NCBI RefSeq assembly: GCF_040605455.1
Contig: NZ_JBEXCV010000038.1
Location: 1 to 59,965, forward strand
DNA from: Embleya sp040605455
GTDB taxonomy: Bacteria > Actinomycetota > Actinomycetes > Streptomycetales > Streptomycetaceae
Length of the DNA stretch: 59,965 nucleotides
Direction: 5' to 3'
The notes beneath the pieces were generated by a model that did no database searches, had not been told where the DNA came from, and saw only the letters and a list, made by a program, of their open reading frames with translations. This document shows positions 18,023-27,436 of this stretch, in pieces. The stretch's first letter is position 1. Each line of letters starts with the position of its first letter. A program made the position numbers and the translations under genes.

Positions 18023-19810
18023 CTACCCCGCCGCGGCGCAGGACAGATCGGCGAGCTCACCGAGTGTGCCGGAGAAGTCGGCGGTCAGCCCTGCGAGGAC
18101 GACCCACGCCTCGGGGTTCGCGCCGATCCGCTTCGCGAGTTGCGCGAGCGCCGGGCGGGGGTTGCCGGGCGCCCAGTGATAGGCGTCGATCGAGACCAAC
18201 GCCTCGAACGCGTGCCGGGCCGGGCGCGCGTGCCTGACGACCTCCTCGGTGTGCAACTCGCCGGCGGTGACCGCGGCGGTGAGCCAGGAGTGCCACTGGT
18301 CCAGGGGTGTGTCGCGGACCCGGTCGGCCGGCGGCCGCCGATGTTCGGGGACGGGCGGTTCGGCGCGCGGCCCACGATCCCAGCGGGCCCGCAACTCCCG
18401 CAGCGGCGTGGGGTCCCCGGCGGCCAACGCGGCCCGGGCCGTGTTGCGGATCCGGTCCGGGAACAGCGCGCCGTGCCGGTCGAGGATGTCGCCGGTCACC
18501 GTCGGGTCGGCCCGCTCCCACAGGCTCAGCACGATGTCGATCCAGTCGATCCGGCGCAGCTTGCGCGCCTCGCACTGCGGCAGCGCGTGGTCCACCAGCG
18601 CCGGGTCGCCGGACAGCGCGTAGGCCTCGGGCTCGCTGCCGAAGTGCGGTTCGTCGATCAATTGCACCCGCAGCTCGGGGTGCATCGGGGCACGGGGCCG
18701 GTCGGCCCGCCGGCCGGCGTAGATCTCGCGCCGCACCTCGGCGGTGACGCCGGAGCGGTTGTCCACCAGGAGGCGGTCCAGGTGGTCGTCGCCGAGGTCC
18801 TTGAGGCGGCCGGCGTAGTGCCGCCCGAGGCTCTGGTGTCGGGCGAGCACTTCGAGCAGCGCGGGATGTGCGCAACGCAGCGCCGCCTCGGCGACGTTGG
18901 GCAACGGCGGGACGTTGCCCGGAAGCAGTGCGGCCGCCGCCGCGTGGTCGAGATGCGGTACGAGGGTGGTCAGTTCGTCCGTGTCCAGCCTGCGGAGCAG
19001 GAAGACCACGGACGGGCGCACGGCGGCGGGCACCTCGATCGCGGCCTCGCCCGTGTGCGTCGCGGCGGCCGCGAACAACTCCGGGAGGGTGCCGGTGAAG
19101 CGCCCGAGCGCGCGGACCACGTGCGCCCATGCGGCCGGATTCGCGCCGAGGGTGGTCACGATCTCGGGCCTGAGCAACTCGTGGATCGTCACCTCGCCGG
19201 TGACGTAGGAGTGTTCCCGCGAGACCACCGCGAGCACCTGGGCGGCGACGCGCGCGGGCCGCATCCGCACCAGGATCTCGCGCGGCGCCAGCACCCCGGC
19301 CCGCAGCGCGGGGCCCACCTGGTCGAGCGCCTCGGTCCGGGACACCGGCACATTCGGGGTGTGCAACACACTCGCGGGTCCGCCCCGCCGGGCGGTGTGC
19401 GCGAGCACGGGATGTGCGCGCAACAGCGCGAGCGCCCGCTCGGCCGCGACTTTGCCCCGCCGCAACTCCCGTCGCCCGCGATCGAGCACCTCGCCGGCCT
19501 CGCCGGCGGCCTCCTCGGGAAGGTCGGCTCCGACCTCCTCGTCCGGCACGAACGCCCCGGCCACCACCGGGTCGCCGCCCGCCTCGATCAAGCGGCACAG
19601 TTGACCCGGCGTCAGCCGCGGATTGGCGGCGGCCCGAACGATCGCGCCGACGCTGCCATGCATGGCGATCGTCTCGACCAACGCGTCCGACATGCGCATC
19701 TCGTCCGCCACCATCGCGTGGAGCCCGCGCAATCCCGCCAACCGTACGAACACGCCCTCCACGTCGGCTTCGGAAAGCTCACTCAGCACCAACAGCAGGC
19801 CCTGGTTCAT
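18023..19810 (-). CDS. Protein of unknown function, 595 residues
   Basis: I do not recognise the family. The protein is rich in Ala, Leu and Arg and appears mostly helical, with repeated units such as LTPGQLCRLIEAGGDPVVAG and ALGRFTGTLPELFAAA that suggest a HEAT-like solenoid. No signal peptide or membrane helix is seen. The ATG at 19810 (MNQGLLLVLSELSEADVEG) sits right after GGGAGGGG, better than the upstream GTG at 19834. It converges on the LuxR-family gene and lies upstream of the sugar-dehydrogenase-like lipoprotein on the other side. The end repeats an AWVVLAGLTADFSGTLGEL pattern similar to the internal FTGTLPELF unit. Confidence 0.7.
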   Translation of the reverse strand: MNQGLLLVLSELSEADVEGVFVRLAGLRGLHAMVADEMRMSDALVETIAMHGSVGAIVRAAANPRLTPGQLCRLIEAGGDPVVAGAFVPDEEVGADLPEEAAGEAGEVLDRGRRELRRGKVAAERALALLRAHPVLAHTARRGGPASVLHTPNVPVSRTEALDQVGPALRAGVLAPREILVRMRPARVAAQVLAVVSREHSYVTGEVTIHELLRPEIVTTLGANPAAWAHVVRALGRFTGTLPELFAAAATHTGEAAIEVPAAVRPSVVFLLRRLDTDELTTLVPHLDHAAAAALLPGNVPPLPNVAEAALRCAHPALLEVLARHQSLGRHYAGRLKDLGDDHLDRLLVDNRSGVTAEVRREIYAGRRADRPRAPMHPELRVQLIDEPHFGSEPEAYALSGDPALVDHALPQCEARKLRRIDWIDIVLSLWERADPTVTGDILDRHGALFPDRIRNTARAALAAGDPTPLRELRARWDRGPRAEPPVPEHRRPPADRVRDTPLDQWHSWLTAAVTAGELHTEEVVRHARPARHAFEALVSIDAYHWAPGNPRPALAQLAKRIGANPEAWVVLAGLTADFSGTLGELADLSCAAAG

Positions 19811-19891
19811 GGATCCCCTCCCTCGCGCCCCCACGCTAACGTCCGCCTCGGACGTCGTTCGAACCGGACGGGAGAGGACTCGCGTCGGGGC

Positions 19892-21052
19892 TCAGCCCGT
19901 TACCAGGCGCAGGATCCGGTCGTCCCCCTTACGGGGCGTGCCCCGGCCGTCCGTCATGCTGGTGACCAGCCACAGTTCGCCCGGGCCGACGGCCACGACC
20001 GTGCGCAACCGGCCGTACCTGCCCTGAAACCAGGCCTTGGGTTCGGTCACGGTGGAGCCCACGATCGGGGCCTGCCACAGGCGTTCGCCTTTGAGGCCGG
20101 CCAGGTACACGACATCGCCCAGGATTGCGATGCCGCTCGGCGAGGCGTCGTCGGTGGCCCACTGGGCGACCGGGTTCATGTACTCGGGGTTGTCGCTCGT
20201 GCCCTCGACCACCGGCCAGCCGTAGTTGGCGCCGGAGCGGATCAGGTTCAGCTCGTCCCAGGTGTCCTGACCGAACTCGCTCGCCCACAGCCGGCCGGTC
20301 GAATCCCACGCGAGGCCCTGGACGTTGCGGTGACCCAGGCTCCACACCGGGGAGTTCGGGAACGGGTTGCCGGGCGCCGGTCGGCCCTCGGGGGTGAGCC
20401 GCAGGATCTTGCCGCCGAGCGAGGATTCGTCCTGGGCCAACGGCTTCTGCCCGGCCTCGCCGGTGCCCGCGTACAGCATGCCGTCCGGGCCGAACGCGAT
20501 CCTGCCGCCATTGTGGTTCGAGCCCGCCGGGATCCCGGCGAGCAGCACCTCGGGTTGTCCCAACGGCTGCCCCGGCAGATAGGTCATCCGGACGATCCGG
20601 TTGTCCTGCGCCGTGGTGAGGTACGCGTACAGGAAGTGGTCGCTCGCGAACGTCGGCGACACCGCGATCCCGAGCAGCCCGCCCTCGCCGCGATGCACCG
20701 AACCCGGCACCGTGCCCACCACCACCGGCGTCGGGGTGCCCGGGCCGAGGCGGGTGATCGTGCCGGTGTCGCGGGAGGACACCAGCGCGTCCCGATCCGG
20801 CAGCAGCGCCACGCCCCACGGCGTGTTCAGGTCCCGGGCGATCTCTCCGGCGACGATCGGCTCGACGGCCCCGGTCGCGGTCGGCCCCGCCGGCACGTTC
20901 GGCGCCTGCGTCGCGGCCACCGGGGCGGTGGGCCGGGGCGTGGCCTTGCCGTGCGACGAGTCGTCGCCGAAATCGCACGCGGTGAGCCCGGCCGCCATCG
21001 CGACGGCGAGCACCACGAAGGGCCAACGGGGCTTCGGACGGCGTGCGGGCAC
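19892..21052 (-). CDS. Lipoprotein of the soluble glucose/sorbosone dehydrogenase (PQQ beta-propeller) family
   Basis: 386 residues. The signal peptide VVLAVAMAAGLTAC ends with a lipobox Cys (LTAC), so it is anchored outside the membrane. The rest matches the six-bladed propeller of soluble aldose dehydrogenases: NTPWGVALLPD, GEGGLLGIAVSP, NHNGGRIAFGPDG, GHRNVQGLAWD, WDELNLIRSGANYGWP. It probably oxidises sugars or related compounds with PQQ, though many actinomycete members are untested. It is divergent from the hydroxyacid dehydrogenase gene with about 90 bases between starts. Confidence 0.88.
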   Translation of the reverse strand: MPARRPKPRWPFVVLAVAMAAGLTACDFGDDSSHGKATPRPTAPVAATQAPNVPAGPTATGAVEPIVAGEIARDLNTPWGVALLPDRDALVSSRDTGTITRLGPGTPTPVVVGTVPGSVHRGEGGLLGIAVSPTFASDHFLYAYLTTAQDNRIVRMTYLPGQPLGQPEVLLAGIPAGSNHNGGRIAFGPDGMLYAGTGEAGQKPLAQDESSLGGKILRLTPEGRPAPGNPFPNSPVWSLGHRNVQGLAWDSTGRLWASEFGQDTWDELNLIRSGANYGWPVVEGTSDNPEYMNPVAQWATDDASPSGIAILGDVVYLAGLKGERLWQAPIVGSTVTEPKAWFQGRYGRLRTVVAVGPGELWLVTSMTDGRGTPRKGDDRILRLVTG

Positions 21053-21141
21053 CGGAGAACACCACCTTCTCGAGATCTCTCGACCCTAAGCCGCCCGAGG
21101 CCGCGGGGGAGGGGGCCGACACGACATTTAGAGTTCCTGCC

Positions 21142-22089
21142 ATGGTCACCGACGGCAGGATCTGGGTCCCGTACCCCCTGGAACAACTCGCCCCGCTCCC
21201 CGGCGAACTCGACGAAGCCGACGGCGCCGGCTCGATCGTCGACGTCTACGACGGCGTCGGCCCGGTACCCGACACCGTCGCCGATGTCGAGTTCTACGTC
21301 CTGCCCTACATGTTCGACCGCCCTCCGCTGGCCCTGATCGCGCAGATGCCCCGGCTCCGGGTGATCCAGACGTTGACCGCCGGCTACGAACACGTACTGC
21401 CCTACCTGCCGCCCGGCGTGTTGCTGTGCAACGGTCGCGGTATCCACGAGACGAGCACCGCCGAACTCGCGCTCGCCCTCACCCTCGCCGCATTGCGCGA
21501 CATCCCGACGTTCGTGCGCGGCCAGGACGCGGGGGAGTGGCGGTCGGGGTTCTATCCCGCGCTGGCCGACAAGCGGGTGCTGATCGTCGGGTACGGGGCG
21601 ATCGGCGAGGCGGTGGACCGCCGGCTCCAGGGCTTCGAGGTGGACGTGGTGCGGGTCGCCCGCAGCGCTCGCTCCGGCCCGCACGGACCGGTCCGCGCGA
21701 TGGCCGACCTGCCCGGGCTGCTCCCGCACACCGATGTGGTGATCCTCACCGTCCCGCTCACCGCGGACACCCGCGGTCTCGTCGACGCCGACTTCCTGGC
21801 CCGGCTGCCCGACGGCGCACTCGTGGTCAACGTCGCGCGCGGCGCGGTCGTGGACACCGACGCGCTGCTCGGCGAACTGCGCACGGGTCGGGTCCGCGCG
21901 GCGCTGGACGTCACCGATCCCGAGCCGCTGCCGGCCGACCATCCGCTGCGCTTCGCCCCCGGTGTGTTGATCAGCCCGCACGTCGGTGGCAGCTCGTCCG
22001 CCTTCCTGCCGCGCGCCCTGCGGCTGATCCGCGAGCAGCTCGAACGTTGGTCCGAAGGGGTGACTCCGGCGAACATCGTGCGGGACTGA
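21142..22089 (+). CDS. D-2-hydroxyacid dehydrogenase family protein
   Basis: 315 residues. The Rossmann motif is GYGAIGEAVDRR. The catalytic Arg is in VNVARGAVVDTD, the Glu in DVTDPEPLPADHP and the His in LISPHVGGSS. It reduces a 2-keto acid or oxidises a D-hydroxy acid with NAD(P); the specific substrate is not evident. The ATG at 21142 has no Shine-Dalgarno. Instead TAGAGT at 21129-21134 ends seven bases before it, which fits a leaderless transcript. The frame is open upstream, but that part is not dehydrogenase-like. Confidence 0.88.
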   Translation: MVTDGRIWVPYPLEQLAPLPGELDEADGAGSIVDVYDGVGPVPDTVADVEFYVLPYMFDRPPLALIAQMPRLRVIQTLTAGYEHVLPYLPPGVLLCNGRGIHETSTAELALALTLAALRDIPTFVRGQDAGEWRSGFYPALADKRVLIVGYGAIGEAVDRRLQGFEVDVVRVARSARSGPHGPVRAMADLPGLLPHTDVVILTVPLTADTRGLVDADFLARLPDGALVVNVARGAVVDTDALLGELRTGRVRAALDVTDPEPLPADHPLRFAPGVLISPHVGGSSSAFLPRALRLIREQLERWSEGVTPANIVRD

Positions 22090-22178
22090 GCAACCGAAAC
22101 CGTGCGATGGCGCTCTGCTCCAAGGCAGGGCCGACACCGGTACGGTGTGCCCGCGCACGCTGACCCGGACGGAGAGAC

Positions 22179-23750
22179 ATGGAAGACAGGGGGACGACGC
22201 CCGGCGCCGTTCACGAGCGGTTCGAGGCATCGCACACCGCCGACGCGGTCGGTGCGCCGACCGGGTCGACGGTCGTCGAACGGGCGGTGGTCGGTCCCCG
22301 AATGGGTGAACACGACCTCGGATTGCGCACAGTGGTCGAGCGGGCCCGCCGGCGGGTCGCTCCCGGTGCCCTGCCCTACCTGCTCGCCGCGTGCTTCTTC
22401 CTGATCTACACCACACACTCCCTACTCCGACATCGTCGGATGGAGACGCACGCCTATGACCTGGGTCTGTTCGAACAGGTGGTGAAGGCGTACTCGAACT
22501 TCGAGGCGCCGGTATCGGACCTTCGGGCGCCCGACTTCAACATGCTCGGCGAGCACTTCCACCCGATCCTGGCGCTACTCGGCCCGATCTACCGAATCTT
22601 CCCCGGCCCGAGCACCCTGCTGGTCGCCCAGGCGTTCCTGGTCGCCGCCTCGGTGGTGCCGATCACCCGGATCGCCGCACGCGCGTTCGGCACGCTCGGC
22701 GCCGCCGGGCTCGGCATCGCGTACGGGTTGTCCTGGGGCATCCAGTCGGCCATCTCGTTCGACTTCCACGAGATCGCGTTCGCGGTACCGCTGCTGGCCT
22801 TCGGCCTGGACCGTTTCCTGCTCGGCCGGCACCTACAGGCGCTGGCCTGGTGGCTGCCGCTGATCCTGGTCAAGGAGGACCTCGGGCTGACCCTGGCCGC
22901 CGCGGCGATTCCGCTGGTGCTGCTGCGCCGCTGGAAACTGGCCGCCGCGCACGTGCTGATCGGAGTCTCCGCGTTCGCGCTGGCGATCTTCGTCCTGCTG
23001 CCGGCGATCAACCCGAACGACACGTACGCGTTCTGGGGCAACCTCGACTCGTCCCAGCGCTCGGGCAACGCGGATGCCGGTACATCGCTGGGTCAGGTGC
23101 CGATCACCGAGCTGATCATCGAACTGCCCAAGTCGATGGTGTTGCCCAGCGCGAAGTGGATGACGCTGTTCACCCTGCTGCTGCCCACCGGGTTCATCGC
23201 GCTGCGCTCGCCGATCCTGGCGATGATCGTGCCCACCATGCTGTGGCGGTTCACCTCCAGCAATCAGTTCTACTGGGGCACCTACTTCCACTACAGCGCG
23301 GTGCTGATGCCGATCGTGTTCGCGGCCTTCGTGGACGGCGTGGTCCGGTTGCGCGCGTCGCGGGCGGACTGGTTGCGCCGGTACGCCGCCAAGGCCGCCA
23401 TCGTTCCGCTCGCGGTGTCGCTGGCGTTCGCGCGCGACTTCCCGCTGATGGACCTGCTGCACAAGCGCACCTGGATGGTCCAGGACCGGGTGCACTCGGC
23501 GCACAGGGTGCTCGATCGGATTCCCGACGATGCGACGGTGTCGGCGACGATGAGCTTCTCGCCGCAACTGGTCGCGCGGGTACGACGGGTGACCGACTTC
23601 CCGACCATCCGGCCCGGCCCCGGTTACGCGGCGATCGAGGTGTGGGGCGACAACAAGGACTGGGCCCGATACTGGGTCGACCATCTGATCGGGCAGGGCT
23701 TCACCGAGGTCGCGCGCGAACCGGGTGCGGTCCTGCTCCAGCGCGACTGA
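22179..23750 (+). CDS. DUF2079 polytopic membrane protein
   Basis: 523 residues with about ten membrane helices. The pattern YDLGLFEQVVKAYSNFEAP, LGEHFHPILALLGPIYRI and ISFDFHEIAFAVPLLAF marks the DUF2079 family, which is related in shape to membrane glycosyltransferases using lipid-linked donors. The C-terminus is a soluble extracytoplasmic region (about residues 400-523). GGAG precedes the ATG at 22179. No experimental role is known to me; a cell-envelope role is inferred. Confidence 0.82.
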   Translation: MEDRGTTPGAVHERFEASHTADAVGAPTGSTVVERAVVGPRMGEHDLGLRTVVERARRRVAPGALPYLLAACFFLIYTTHSLLRHRRMETHAYDLGLFEQVVKAYSNFEAPVSDLRAPDFNMLGEHFHPILALLGPIYRIFPGPSTLLVAQAFLVAASVVPITRIAARAFGTLGAAGLGIAYGLSWGIQSAISFDFHEIAFAVPLLAFGLDRFLLGRHLQALAWWLPLILVKEDLGLTLAAAAIPLVLLRRWKLAAAHVLIGVSAFALAIFVLLPAINPNDTYAFWGNLDSSQRSGNADAGTSLGQVPITELIIELPKSMVLPSAKWMTLFTLLLPTGFIALRSPILAMIVPTMLWRFTSSNQFYWGTYFHYSAVLMPIVFAAFVDGVVRLRASRADWLRRYAAKAAIVPLAVSLAFARDFPLMDLLHKRTWMVQDRVHSAHRVLDRIPDDATVSATMSFSPQLVARVRRVTDFPTIRPGPGYAAIEVWGDNKDWARYWVDHLIGQGFTEVAREPGAVLLQRD

Positions 23751-24294
23751 ACCCGGGCGCCCCGTTCCCTGGTCCGCGCACCGGGCGCCTTCGGCCGGGC
23801 CCGGAAACCGAGCGCCGGTCGCCCACTCCCGAGCGACCCCTCCGCGCCGCTCCCGGCTCGGCCGTCCGAGTTCCCGCCCCGCTGTGCCCGCTCCGCTGTG
23901 CCCGCCGCGACCGGATCGTGCCGCCGTCGCGGGGCGCCTTCGGCCCGGCGCGCCGAGTCTCCGGCGCGCCTTCGTCAGGCCCCGGCGGAGCTCCGGGACG
24001 CCCCCAGCCTTCCGCAGGACCGCCCGACGACCGCTGAAACTCCCAGATTTGCCCTGATCAGTGCCCCTTTTTCCGCCCGGTGTCGGGAGTTTGTCACAAA
24101 TGCGCGGGAAGGGACTCCCATGCCGGCCATCATTAGTTACTCTGTGTTGAGGAAGACAAGCTCACAGTGACGGGTTGGTGTATCGTCCGAGTCGTGGGGC
24201 GTTGAGAGACGCGCACGGTCGGGTGTCGCACCCCCGTCGCGCCGGCGCCGACCGCCCCACCTCACGGCTGGGGTGTGAGGGCCGGTGCAGTGCC
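23751..24294. other. Intergenic region before the PAS-GGDEF-EAL gene
   Basis: 544 bases without a convincing gene. The first part is C-rich with several short GC palindromes (for example GGCGCGCC twice near 23950-23970) that may end DUF2079 transcription. The AT-richer part around 24100-24180 (TTAGTTACTCTGTGTTG) is the likeliest promoter region for the next gene. CCTCAC and GTGAGG near 24260-24280 could form a short hairpin in its 5' leader. Confidence 0.4.
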
Positions 24295-27135
24295 ATGAAG
24301 CGTCGTGAAGGCGACTTCGGGCAGAGGGGAGTGCGAAATGCCGGGGGACCACTGCCGGAGTGGCCGAGCCATGACGACCCGGTGCGGCTGCTGATCTTGG
24401 CCGACACCCCTACCCAGCGGCAGCTGAAGTATCTGATCGCGCCGCTGTGTCTCGTATACGCGATCGGTGCGCTCCAGGGCTGGGGCAATCCGACGCTGTC
24501 GCTCGCGATGGGCGACTTCGGCCTGGCGGCCGCCGCGGCCGTCGCGGCGATCTCGTGCGCGCTCAAAGCCGTGCGCGAATCCGGGCGGGCCCGGCTGTCC
24601 TGGGCCCTGTTCGCCTTCTCGGCCACGATGGTCTCGCTCGGCAACGGGATCTGGGGCTGGTACGAGGTCGTCCTCGGCGTCCCGGTGCCCACGCCCGGAC
24701 CCACCGACGTGATCTTCCTGCTGTTCGCGCCGCCCACCATCGTCGGCCTGGTCCTGGTGGCCCAGCGCCCGCGGGGCATCGCGGCATGGACCTGCATGGC
24801 GCTGGACGGCTGGCTGATCGCGGGCTCGCTGTTCACGCTCGGCTGGAGTCTCGCGCTGGCCCGCAACACCAACGGGGACCGCTCGGACGTCATCAAGATC
24901 GTGCTCACCCTCGCCTACCCGGTGCTCGACATCCTGATGATCAGCATGGTCCTCGGCTTGCGATTTCGGGCCGGTTCGGGAGATCGCGCGGCACTGAACC
25001 TGGCGCTGGTCGGCCTCGCGGTCACCGTGATGAGCGATGCGTTGTGGACCACACCCGGGTTGAACAGCGGATACCGCTCCGGCGGCCTGCTGGACGCGGG
25101 CTGGTTCGCGGGCAGTCTGCTGCTCGCCATCGCGCCGTGGACCGGCGAGCGGGTCGAGGCGCACGAGCGACCGCGGCATCGCACCATCTCGATGTTGTCC
25201 GCGCTCACCCCCTACATCGCCGCCGCCGTGTGTACCGCGGGCGTGCTCGGCGGCGCGGTGGCCGGGCACGCCCCGGACAAGGTGGTGCTCGGGGTCGGTG
25301 CGACCGTACTGGTCACACTGGTCCTGCGGCAGGGCATCACGCTCGTCGACAACGTCTTCATGGCCCAGGAACTGGCCGCCAAGGAAAGCCACTTCAGGTC
25401 CCTGGTGCAGGGCTCCAGCGATGTGATCATGATCGCGGCCGGCGACGGCGTGCTCCAGTACGTCAGCCACGCGGTGCGCCGGGTGTACGGCTTCGAGCCG
25501 GAGGAGTTGGTCGGCACCCGGCTGGAACTGCTCATCCATCCCGAGGAGAGCGCGCGTGTGCAGCGCGAACTACGCGCGTTCTTGGACGGCGCGGTGCCGG
25601 TGGGCGAGACGGACACCGCGATGGTGCGGGTGGAGTGCCGGATCCGCTCGGCCGGCGGCACCTGGCTGCACACCGAATCGGCGGTCAACCGCTACGGCGA
25701 TGGGCTGATCTTCAACAGCCGCGACGTCACCGACCGGATCAAATTGCAGACCCAGCTGGAGTACGACGCGTTCCACGACCGGCTCACCGACCTGCCCAAC
25801 CGGGCCCTGTTCGAGGACCGGATCCAGCACGCGCTGGCCCAGCGGCGCGGGGTCACCCCCACGGTCGCGGTGTTGTTCGTGGACCTGGACGGGTTCAAGG
25901 CGGTCAACGACAACTACGGGCACACCGCGGGCGACGAACTGCTCGTGCAGGCCGCGCGCCGGCTCGAACACGCGGTTCGGATCGGCGACACCGTGGCCCG
26001 CTTCGGCGGCGACGAGTTCGCCGCGCTCCTGGTCGGAGATCCCGGCCCGCGCGCGATTCGGGAGATCGCCGAGCGGCTGTTGTCCACACTGTCCGCGCCG
26101 TACCGGATCGCGGACGGCGAGGTGCGGGTCGCGGCCAGTATCGGCATCGCCTTCTCCGCACCCGGGATCGCTCCGACCGACCTGGTGCGGCACGCGGACG
26201 CCGCGATGTACCGGGCCAAGGACGGCGGCAAGGGCCGGGTCGAGGTCTACACCCCGGACATGGACGCGGACGTGGAGCGCCGCGCCGCCCGGGCCGCGGG
26301 CCGCCGCCGGATGGACCGGGACGGGCGATTGGCCGTTTCGTACCAACCGGTGGTGGACCTGGACACCGGCCGGGTGCGCGACGTGGAGGCGGCGCTGTGC
26401 CGGGTCGAGGACGGTGCCGTGCCCGGTCGGGCGGACCACGCGCGACTGACCGCGGCCGCCGAGGGCCGACTCTCGCCGGTGGGACGCAGGCTGCTGGAGG
26501 AGAGCGCGCTGGCCGCCGCGACCTGGCGCGCGGCCGGCCACGACATCGGTGTCACGGTCGGCCTGGCCGCGCGCCAACTCACCGGGCCGGGCTTTTTGGA
26601 CGTGCTGGAGGAGACCCTGTGCGCCGCCGACCTGCCCGCCGGCGCACTCACCCTGGAGATCACCGACAACGTGCTGCCGGACGGCGACGAACTGCTGCTC
26701 GGCCGGATCGCGATGCTGCGCCGACTGGGTGTGCGGTTGTCCCTGGACGACTTCGGCACAGGGCACTCCTCGCTCACGTACCTGCGCCGGCTACCGGTGG
26801 ACGCGCTCAAGATCGACCGCTCATTCGTGGCCGAGGTCGGCACGTGTCCACATCTGACCGTGCTCACCTCGACCATCGTCCGGCTCGGCCTGGATTCCGG
26901 GCTGACCCTGGTGGCGGCCGGCATCGACAGTCACGCGCAGGTCGACATACTCCGGGAGATGGGCTGTCAGCGCGGGCAGGGCAGCTGGTTCCATCCGGCG
27001 GTGTCCGGGGATGCGATCTTCGACGTGCTCGGCCAGACGCCGCTGGGCAACAGCGCGGTCCGCGGTCCGCGGCCCGAGCCGCTCCCGGAGGCCCGCTCGG
27101 CCCTGCCGCTCCAGGTGCCCAGGTCGCAGATGTGA
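24295..27135 (+). CDS. cdgF: Membrane PAS-GGDEF-EAL cyclic-di-GMP protein, CdgF-like, EAL probably inactive
   Basis: 946 residues. About eight N-terminal membrane helices precede a PAS/PAC domain (HFRSLVQGSSDVIMIAAGDG) and a GGDEF domain with an intact FGGDEF and an RxxD site (RIGD) before it. A C-terminal EAL-type domain follows. That domain is degenerate: EAL reads EAA, the metal-binding Asn of VNLS is Gly (VTVGLAAR), and the EGVE loop reads AAGID. EIT, DDFGTG and LKID remain. I infer an active cyclase with a non-catalytic EAL, perhaps a c-di-GMP receptor. It lies just upstream of ilvB, as I recall for CdgF in Streptomyces. The start at 24295 (MKRREGDF) is a best guess; its Shine-Dalgarno is weak. 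Confidence 0.82.
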   Translation: MKRREGDFGQRGVRNAGGPLPEWPSHDDPVRLLILADTPTQRQLKYLIAPLCLVYAIGALQGWGNPTLSLAMGDFGLAAAAAVAAISCALKAVRESGRARLSWALFAFSATMVSLGNGIWGWYEVVLGVPVPTPGPTDVIFLLFAPPTIVGLVLVAQRPRGIAAWTCMALDGWLIAGSLFTLGWSLALARNTNGDRSDVIKIVLTLAYPVLDILMISMVLGLRFRAGSGDRAALNLALVGLAVTVMSDALWTTPGLNSGYRSGGLLDAGWFAGSLLLAIAPWTGERVEAHERPRHRTISMLSALTPYIAAAVCTAGVLGGAVAGHAPDKVVLGVGATVLVTLVLRQGITLVDNVFMAQELAAKESHFRSLVQGSSDVIMIAAGDGVLQYVSHAVRRVYGFEPEELVGTRLELLIHPEESARVQRELRAFLDGAVPVGETDTAMVRVECRIRSAGGTWLHTESAVNRYGDGLIFNSRDVTDRIKLQTQLEYDAFHDRLTDLPNRALFEDRIQHALAQRRGVTPTVAVLFVDLDGFKAVNDNYGHTAGDELLVQAARRLEHAVRIGDTVARFGGDEFAALLVGDPGPRAIREIAERLLSTLSAPYRIADGEVRVAASIGIAFSAPGIAPTDLVRHADAAMYRAKDGGKGRVEVYTPDMDADVERRAARAAGRRRMDRDGRLAVSYQPVVDLDTGRVRDVEAALCRVEDGAVPGRADHARLTAAAEGRLSPVGRRLLEESALAAATWRAAGHDIGVTVGLAARQLTGPGFLDVLEETLCAADLPAGALTLEITDNVLPDGDELLLGRIAMLRRLGVRLSLDDFGTGHSSLTYLRRLPVDALKIDRSFVAEVGTCPHLTVLTSTIVRLGLDSGLTLVAAGIDSHAQVDILREMGCQRGQGSWFHPAVSGDAIFDVLGQTPLGNSAVRGPRPEPLPEARSALPLQVPRSQM

Positions 27136-27265
27136 TGGTTCGCGCCCGGACGCAGGCCGGCCGAAACCATGACGTGCCGTCAGTCCTGGACAAATGATCC
27201 CGAATAATGAGACGCACGAAGAGTCGGCTTGACACGTACACGGGCGCGGAGGGAGAGTCGCGGGC

Positions 27266-27307
27266 ATGCAGACCCGCATCCTCGTACTTGAGAAGCGCGT
27301 GAACTGA
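27266..27307 (+). CDS. ilvB leader peptide (MQTRILVLEKRVN)
   Basis: A 13-codon frame with Ile-Leu-Val-Leu in a row, the three amino acids made by the downstream pathway. GGAGGGAGAG lies about ten bases upstream. A hairpin covering its stop codon (arms 27295-27304 and 27319-27328) and a strong terminator follow before ilvB. This is the classic arrangement for ribosome-mediated attenuation: ribosome stalling when branched-chain amino acids are scarce would prevent terminator formation. Confidence 0.88.
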   Translation: MQTRILVLEKRVN

Positions 27308-27327
27308 CCACCGAGTCGGTTCGCGCG

Positions 27328-27364
27328 CCCCCCTCGCTTGCCTAACGGCACGGGGGGTTTTTTT
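27328..27364 (+). terminator. ilvB attenuator terminator
   Basis: C6 (27328-27333) pairs with G6 (27352-27357), with an inner TGCC-TAAC-GGCA stem-loop, followed directly by seven Ts (27358-27364). It sits between the leader peptide stop (27307) and the ilvB start (27437). The preceding hairpin (27295-27328) abuts its 5' arm and is a candidate alternative structure. Confidence 0.88.
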
Positions 27365-27436
27365 GTTGCAGTCCGACGGGTCCGGGCCTCGCGCCCCACT
27401 CGATATGCCGACTTCAGATCGAGAAGAGACGAAAGC

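Noticed and set aside
17945..21337. A 1130-codon plus-strand frame opposite the unknown and sugar-dehydrogenase-like genes
   Set aside because: It has no motifs, and the opposite strand has a lipoprotein signal and propeller motifs.
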